Shown here: positions 59,979 through 64,000 of the stretch, in pieces
Position numbering within the stretch: the stretch's first letter is position 1
Layout of the letters: every line of letters begins with the position of its first letter
Assembly: GCA_001462345.1 (NCBI GenBank)
Contig: LIUM01000046.1
Coordinates: 62,001 to 126,000, forward strand
Length of the DNA: 64,000 nucleotides
DNA from: Fibrobacteria bacterium AD312
GTDB lineage: Bacteria; Fibrobacterota; Fibrobacteria; Fibrobacterales; Fibrobacteraceae
Reading direction: 5' to 3'
Translations under genes and position numbers: made by a program
The notes under the pieces: model-generated
Database searches by the model: none
What the model saw: the letters and a program-made list of their open reading frames with translations, nothing else
Told to the model about the DNA's origin: nothing

Positions 59979-61359
59979 CACCTAATTGAATGTGCATACT
60001 AAAGCCATCACGAAAAGGCCTGTATTTTGTATTTGTGGAATCATTAGAATCCAAATTTTCTGTAGGTGAATCTGTATTAATCTCATTCATCATATAATGA
60101 AAATAAAAAGGAATAAGCTGACCTAGAGAAAAGTCTAAAAAGAAGCGACGCGCAGGACTTTCAAAACGAGAAGCTATATTCGCATTCGCTCCAACAAAAG
60201 TGAATCGCCCTTCATAGTATTCTTTAGAAGAATACCCACCAAATATATTACCCGATTCATTCGTTTTTATGATATTTACATCGCCTTGTACACGATAAAA
60301 ATCAACACCAATTGCAGGCTTCCAATGCCAACGTCCTATTTCTTTTTTAAAAGAATAACGAAGGCTCGCTTCTAACCAATAAGCATTCAAATCGCCTGTG
60401 ATGCGGTAATTTTTCTGATAAAAGCTAAATGAAATGACCTGAGTTATTGATTTATCAAGAATACGATTTGGAGATAGCGTTTCAAAAAAGCGCCTAGTTT
60501 CTTGAGGGATTTGAATTGCCACATCTCCATAAGTAATATGAAATTCAAAATCTGTATAAAAATACCTGGCCTCTATCTTATTGTACTGCATTTCAATCGG
60601 GAGATACAAGAATCGTTTTGTATCCTCATCATCTTTTTTAATGCCATATATATAAGATTGTAGATTGATATGATCCCACTGGAGAGAAAATCGACTTTTA
60701 TCAAAGTGAAAATCATACTTCAAAAGGCCTGTATAAATAATAGAAGAATCATGAATACTATAATGATTTTCCCCTAGTGAAGCACGCTTTGTAGTTATAA
60801 GACTTCCGCGAGCATTAACGTGATGCTTCCTATAAACCATTCCAAGAGAAAGCTCTTTTTTTAATGCTTTCGTTTCCCAATTCCCAGAAACGGTATCTAA
60901 TAAATCAGAAGAATCTTCCGCAATCCAAGTAAGTGTTAACAGCTGATTATTCAGACGGCTAAGAGATGCTTTTGCATATAAAAGTGAATCTGGTAATTTT
61001 AGGGTTGAAGTTCCTGAGACGTATTCCCTTGTAGAACCTAAAGAAAAATCAGCGCCAAGAGACAAATAACGTGAGTCCCCACGAAAGCCGCCTTGTCCAA
61101 AATGTTCTTTGTTTTGCGCTTCTAAAAGCCAGCCGTTGTTCCAGAAAGCATCCCACTCTAAATAACCATAACCGCCATAAACCATGACGTTGTTTTTTAT
61201 TATAGAATCGGTGGCGTTACAACGAAATGCAGAAAAAGACTGATCCGTTTGATCTAATAAAAAAAGGCCGCCACAATCGGCGAGCCCTCGTTGGCCCCAT
61301 GCACTCGCCAAGCTCGAAAGCAAGGTGATTACACAAAAGAGGCGTTGAACTTTATTCAC
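59968..61359 (-). CDS. Outer-membrane beta-barrel protein
   Basis: 463 aa, probable GTG start with no clear Shine-Dalgarno. Signal peptide (to about 22, SASAWG). Many amphipathic strands (YLSLGADFSLGSTREYVSG, FSLQWDHINLQSYIYGIKK, ARYFYTDFEFHITYGDVAIQ) and a C-terminal strand ending FSMHIQLGVSF, the aromatic-terminated signature of outer-membrane barrels. No family recognised. It follows the large lipoprotein gene by 56 bp and may be its partner. Confidence 0.75.
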   Translation of the reverse strand: MNKVQRLFCVITLLSSLASAWGQRGLADCGGLFLLDQTDQSFSAFRCNATDSIIKNNVMVYGGYGYLEWDAFWNNGWLLEAQNKEHFGQGGFRGDSRYLSLGADFSLGSTREYVSGTSTLKLPDSLLYAKASLSRLNNQLLTLTWIAEDSSDLLDTVSGNWETKALKKELSLGMVYRKHHVNARGSLITTKRASLGENHYSIHDSSIIYTGLLKYDFHFDKSRFSLQWDHINLQSYIYGIKKDDEDTKRFLYLPIEMQYNKIEARYFYTDFEFHITYGDVAIQIPQETRRFFETLSPNRILDKSITQVISFSFYQKNYRITGDLNAYWLEASLRYSFKKEIGRWHWKPAIGVDFYRVQGDVNIIKTNESGNIFGGYSSKEYYEGRFTFVGANANIASRFESPARRFFLDFSLGQLIPFYFHYMMNEINTDSPTENLDSNDSTNTKYRPFRDGFSMHIQLGVSF

Positions 61360-61415
61360 AAATAAGCCATACTAAGTTTATATATTTTCCTATTCAACCA
61401 TAGTTATCGGTGTTT

Positions 61416-63209
61416 CTATATATAATATTCGTCTTCCACAGGCGTAATAATATACTCATCTTCTTCATCTTCATAAGATGAAACCAAATTATAAATATCC
61501 TCAATCAAATTCCAGATGTCATCCTGAGTTTTTATGTTTGGGAACACACCATGGAAAGTAGGATCTGGGAATATAATAATCTCTTTCATTTCAGAAATTG
61601 TCCATTTATCTCCATCTTCATTCTTTGGCAAAGTCAATTTATAAGCAGGAAGAGTTTCTTTTCCTGCTGCATCAGTAAAGATTAGAATGTTTGGCAATGT
61701 GGCGTTGAAATTCTGATACATGATAGTTCCATTAGAATCTTTACAAGATGTTTCTGAAAGCTCTCGAGCAATATCACCGTCACCAATAGTATAATCACAA
61801 CCTGAAATATAAACAGGAACAGAATTGAATTCATCATCTGAAGTATAGAGTTCAACATAATAAGCATCATTCCCTTCCCAAAGATAATCTACCTCTCCCT
61901 CATAGAGACTTGTTACAGCTTTCTCAATTTCATAGGCTGCAGCCGATCCTTCATGATCCCATCTAAGATAATCTTCCCATACCATTACTTCTGGAGGAGG
62001 AGTCATCCAAGTAGAATAATCCGTCAATTTGTAATAAGGGAGGAAATCTTGGAAACCGTCTGTAATCGTAAAGAATTTTGAAATATTCACTGTAATAGAT
62101 AGAGAATCGGTAATATCTATTTCAACAGGGCCGCGCAAATAGCCCTTTATTGATTCCATGGAATCGATTGCTTCTTGCAAATCTTGTGGGCTAACATCTG
62201 CTTGTTCATCTAATCCAACTACATATAAATCATTTTCTTGTGAATTCTTAGGATCATTATATTCTTCAATTCCATATTCTAAGCCCTCTTGTACATTAGA
62301 AATCGCAGTATCTAAAAGGGCAGGAATTGACTTCCAAGAAGACTCCCAACCATCACGTACTGTGGTAAAAGGACTATTTGAACTTAAGAGACCCGTCACA
62401 TGATCCAATGCAGCTCTTTGCTCAGTGGAGAGATTCTCGAAGTCTGAGGAATTCATGTCAGAAAGAGTTAAAGCCCATTGATAAGATTTATCTTTAGAGG
62501 CGTCAATGTTTATACTTGCAGCAGCAATAAGGTAAGCCTTCGCAAAGTAAAGAACACCAAGAGCAGGAGCAATCTCACCCTTATCTAATTCAACCGTTCT
62601 TCCTTCTACAGTAAAAGTAAAAGAGAAACCCTCTGTATTTGCAATATTTCTTAAGAGAACAATTGCAGAATCAATAGCAGGAAGAACGCCTCTAGCAATA
62701 GCAGATTGAACCTGGTCCGTTATTAGTGGTTGTTCACTACTTTTTGCTAAAACACTTGTTTTCATTAGAATCTTTGAATAAGATTCTGGATCCACATTCA
62801 ACAAAGTACTTGGTTCTTCATTCGTTACTCTGTTATAAAGATCATTCACGTCTTTATTATTAACTAAGTCAGAGATGATGGTAACTGCATAACCGAGTTG
62901 AGCACCACAGTTTTTTGGATTATCAGTGAGAATAGTTTTAAATGTGCTTTTGGTCTTTGCACTAACCACTTTGGCACTGTCAAAATCTCCACTTGCAAGA
63001 GCTTGAAAAATACCAATGCTACTGTTTGTCGCTTCGTCAAGTTCCGCTTGAACTTCAGAATCAGAGATATCTGCACAAGCACTGACCTTGTAATCAATTT
63101 CCTTTGGAGCATCTCCTGTAGAGGCAGGATCCACCTCTGAAGAGCAGCCTGCATAAAAAATGACGGATGTGGCTACTATCATCCCCCAAAACTTCTTTGA
63201 TCCAAACAT
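61416..63209 (-). CDS. Large lipoprotein with helical repeat region
   Basis: 597 aa. The signal peptide ends in YAGC (lipidated Cys22). Residues about 45-330 are mainly helical with TPR-like spacing (SIGIFQALASGDFDSAKVV, LGYAVTIISDLVNNKDVNDLYN, ALGVLYFAKAYLIAAASI). The C-terminal part is acidic and beta-rich with Tyr/Trp, ending in a Glu/Asp tail. CAGGAG precedes the ATG. It resembles other Fibrobacter lipoproteins of unknown role; pairing with the downstream barrel suggests an outer-membrane assembly (inference). Confidence 0.75.
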   Translation of the reverse strand: MFGSKKFWGMIVATSVIFYAGCSSEVDPASTGDAPKEIDYKVSACADISDSEVQAELDEATNSSIGIFQALASGDFDSAKVVSAKTKSTFKTILTDNPKNCGAQLGYAVTIISDLVNNKDVNDLYNRVTNEEPSTLLNVDPESYSKILMKTSVLAKSSEQPLITDQVQSAIARGVLPAIDSAIVLLRNIANTEGFSFTFTVEGRTVELDKGEIAPALGVLYFAKAYLIAAASINIDASKDKSYQWALTLSDMNSSDFENLSTEQRAALDHVTGLLSSNSPFTTVRDGWESSWKSIPALLDTAISNVQEGLEYGIEEYNDPKNSQENDLYVVGLDEQADVSPQDLQEAIDSMESIKGYLRGPVEIDITDSLSITVNISKFFTITDGFQDFLPYYKLTDYSTWMTPPPEVMVWEDYLRWDHEGSAAAYEIEKAVTSLYEGEVDYLWEGNDAYYVELYTSDDEFNSVPVYISGCDYTIGDGDIARELSETSCKDSNGTIMYQNFNATLPNILIFTDAAGKETLPAYKLTLPKNEDGDKWTISEMKEIIIFPDPTFHGVFPNIKTQDDIWNLIEDIYNLVSSYEDEEDEYIITPVEDEYYI

Positions 63210-63492
63210 AAGCGTCTCCTGAAAAAATTATTATTGAATATGTAACTTATTTTTGACTTACTTTGTTAAAAATATAGCACTTTTTGTAATATCCTTGCCA
63301 CTTTTTCAAATAACAGTTCTCTATCATTTTTTTTGTTTTTTATTAAAATAATGCATTTTTTTCGTTTTTACCCATTAATTTCTAAATACATTCTTTTTCC
63401 AAAAAAAAATTAGGGTGACTGTCATCACCCCATTTTGAAATATATAATCCGTTTCTAAAACAAAAAGAGTTATTTCTCAGCGAATACAACTT

Positions 63493-64000
63493 TTATTTAA
63501 TCACAAATGAATGTCTTATTTTCTTTTGATCGTTAAGCTGAATTTCTAAAACGTACATTCCATGAACTAAATCAGAAACATTTAAGCCAAAAGAATTGTG
63601 GCCTATTATTTTCGTCTTCATGATTTCTCCCTGCATGGAATATATTCTTACACTTTCTATTTGTTTGTTTTCAGAAACAACGCTTAATTGATTGTTCGTT
63701 AGATTAATCACTACAGGTTTCAATAGATTATTCTTTAATTCTTTTATTTCAACCACTTTTTCTATACGTGAGAAAACAACTTCATCTATAGCCTCTATTA
63801 ACGGAGAATTCTTATAAAAAGAATCATTTGAAAGCACCGTAAAATAATCTATTCCTATACCATCAAACCCTGTGACAACAATTAAGGAGTCCCTTTTTAA
63901 ATAGCCTTTAGCCAAAAGATCTGATGAGTCATAAAAATAGACGGAGTCTTTTTCTTGTACTATTGTGCAAGTATCTATACCAACAACAGCAGGAACAGCT
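63493..64000 (-). CDS. Secreted protein C-terminus with sorting-type domain, partial (5' end beyond window)
   Basis: The minus-strand frame is open from the window edge to the stop at 63493. The first visible residues (AVPAVVGIDTC, KDSVYFYDSSDLL) continue a larger protein. The last about 70 residues (VRIYSMQGEIMKTKIIGHN, HGMYVLEIQLNDQKKIRHSFVIK) are the same type of C-terminal domain as on the cellulases here, so it is very likely exported by the same route. The catalytic or binding part is outside the window. Confidence 0.7.
   Translation of the reverse strand, partial: AVPAVVGIDTCTIVQEKDSVYFYDSSDLLAKGYLKRDSLIVVTGFDGIGIDYFTVLSNDSFYKNSPLIEAIDEVVFSRIEKVVEIKELKNNLLKPVVINLTNNQLSVVSENKQIESVRIYSMQGEIMKTKIIGHNSFGLNVSDLVHGMYVLEIQLNDQKKIRHSFVIK

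Noticed and set aside
1-64000. CRISPR arrays, tRNA/rRNA genes, insertion sequences or prophage
   Set aside because: No regularly spaced repeats, no cloverleaf or rRNA sequence and no transposase, integrase or phage structural genes were seen.

Overview
The window is AT-rich and looks like chromosome from a fibre-degrading member of the Fibrobacterota (a Fibrobacter relative). Evidence for this is two TIGR02147/DUF4423 regulators (a family expanded in Fibrobacter), many large lipoproteins, Ser-rich linkers, and a set of secreted glycoside hydrolases and a pectate lyase (GH5, GH8, GH30, GH43, PL1), several ending in a roughly 70-residue C-terminal sorting-type domain. The genus is an inference; there is no rRNA, tRNA, CRISPR array or insertion sequence in the window to confirm it.

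Layout. 1-11.9 kb: a TIGR02147 regulator divergent from a lipoprotein, a lipoprotein fused to a histidine phosphatase, a YbjQ protein, a radical-SAM/YhhQ pair probably concerned with queuosine precursors, DUF2721 and DUF3465 proteins, an ankyrin/Asp-box propeller protein and the AzlCD exporter. 12-20.3 kb: hemE, a formylglycine-enzyme-like protein, metE under a cobalamin riboswitch, an MscS channel and a PH-domain protein. 20.6-22.2 kb: a GH8 cellulase. 22.3-32 kb: an accessory locus that reads as a TOMM-type (thiazole/oxazole-modified peptide) system. It has a Ser/Thr kinase-cyclase-ATPase-TPR fusion, a two-repeat precursor-like protein, a cyclodehydratase-YcaO fusion, an FHA/winged-helix protein, a stand-alone cholesterol-dependent-cytolysin domain-4 protein and a protein of unknown family. 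32.1-34.9 kb: a divergent envelope operon (DUF4810, GNA1162, CsgG, PEGA lipoprotein, small barrel). 35-37.3 kb: a PL1 pectate lyase; 37.8-40.9 kb: ileS. 41-50.2 kb: xylan enzymes (GH30_8, GH43) with a TIGR02147 regulator and lipoprotein, then a GH5 cellulase. 50.5-56.7 kb: a GNAT protein, an arabinan/pectin side-chain operon of three GH43 genes (one broken by an amber codon) and a DUF3781 protein. 57.3-64 kb: a second GH8 cellulase, a MutT-like Nudix gene, an outer-membrane barrel, a large lipoprotein and the end of another secreted protein.

How it works together. Most of the window serves extracellular plant-polymer breakdown: cellulose (GH8, GH5), glucuronoarabinoxylan (GH30_8, GH43) and pectin/arabinan (PL1, GH43). 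The same 19-bp near-palindrome lies upstream of the TIGR02147 regulator at 47.48 kb and upstream of the GH43 gene at 45.3 kb, suggesting that this regulator controls itself and the xylan genes. The TOMM-like locus is the most unusual part. It combines signalling proteins (kinase fusion, FHA) with a peptide-modification enzyme, a doubled precursor-like substrate and a lone cytolysin membrane-binding domain, and shows no dehydrogenase, protease or dedicated transporter in the window. Several genes (azlC, hemE and others) lack a Shine-Dalgarno sequence and have a -10-like hexamer 6-9 nt before the start, so leaderless transcription may be common here.
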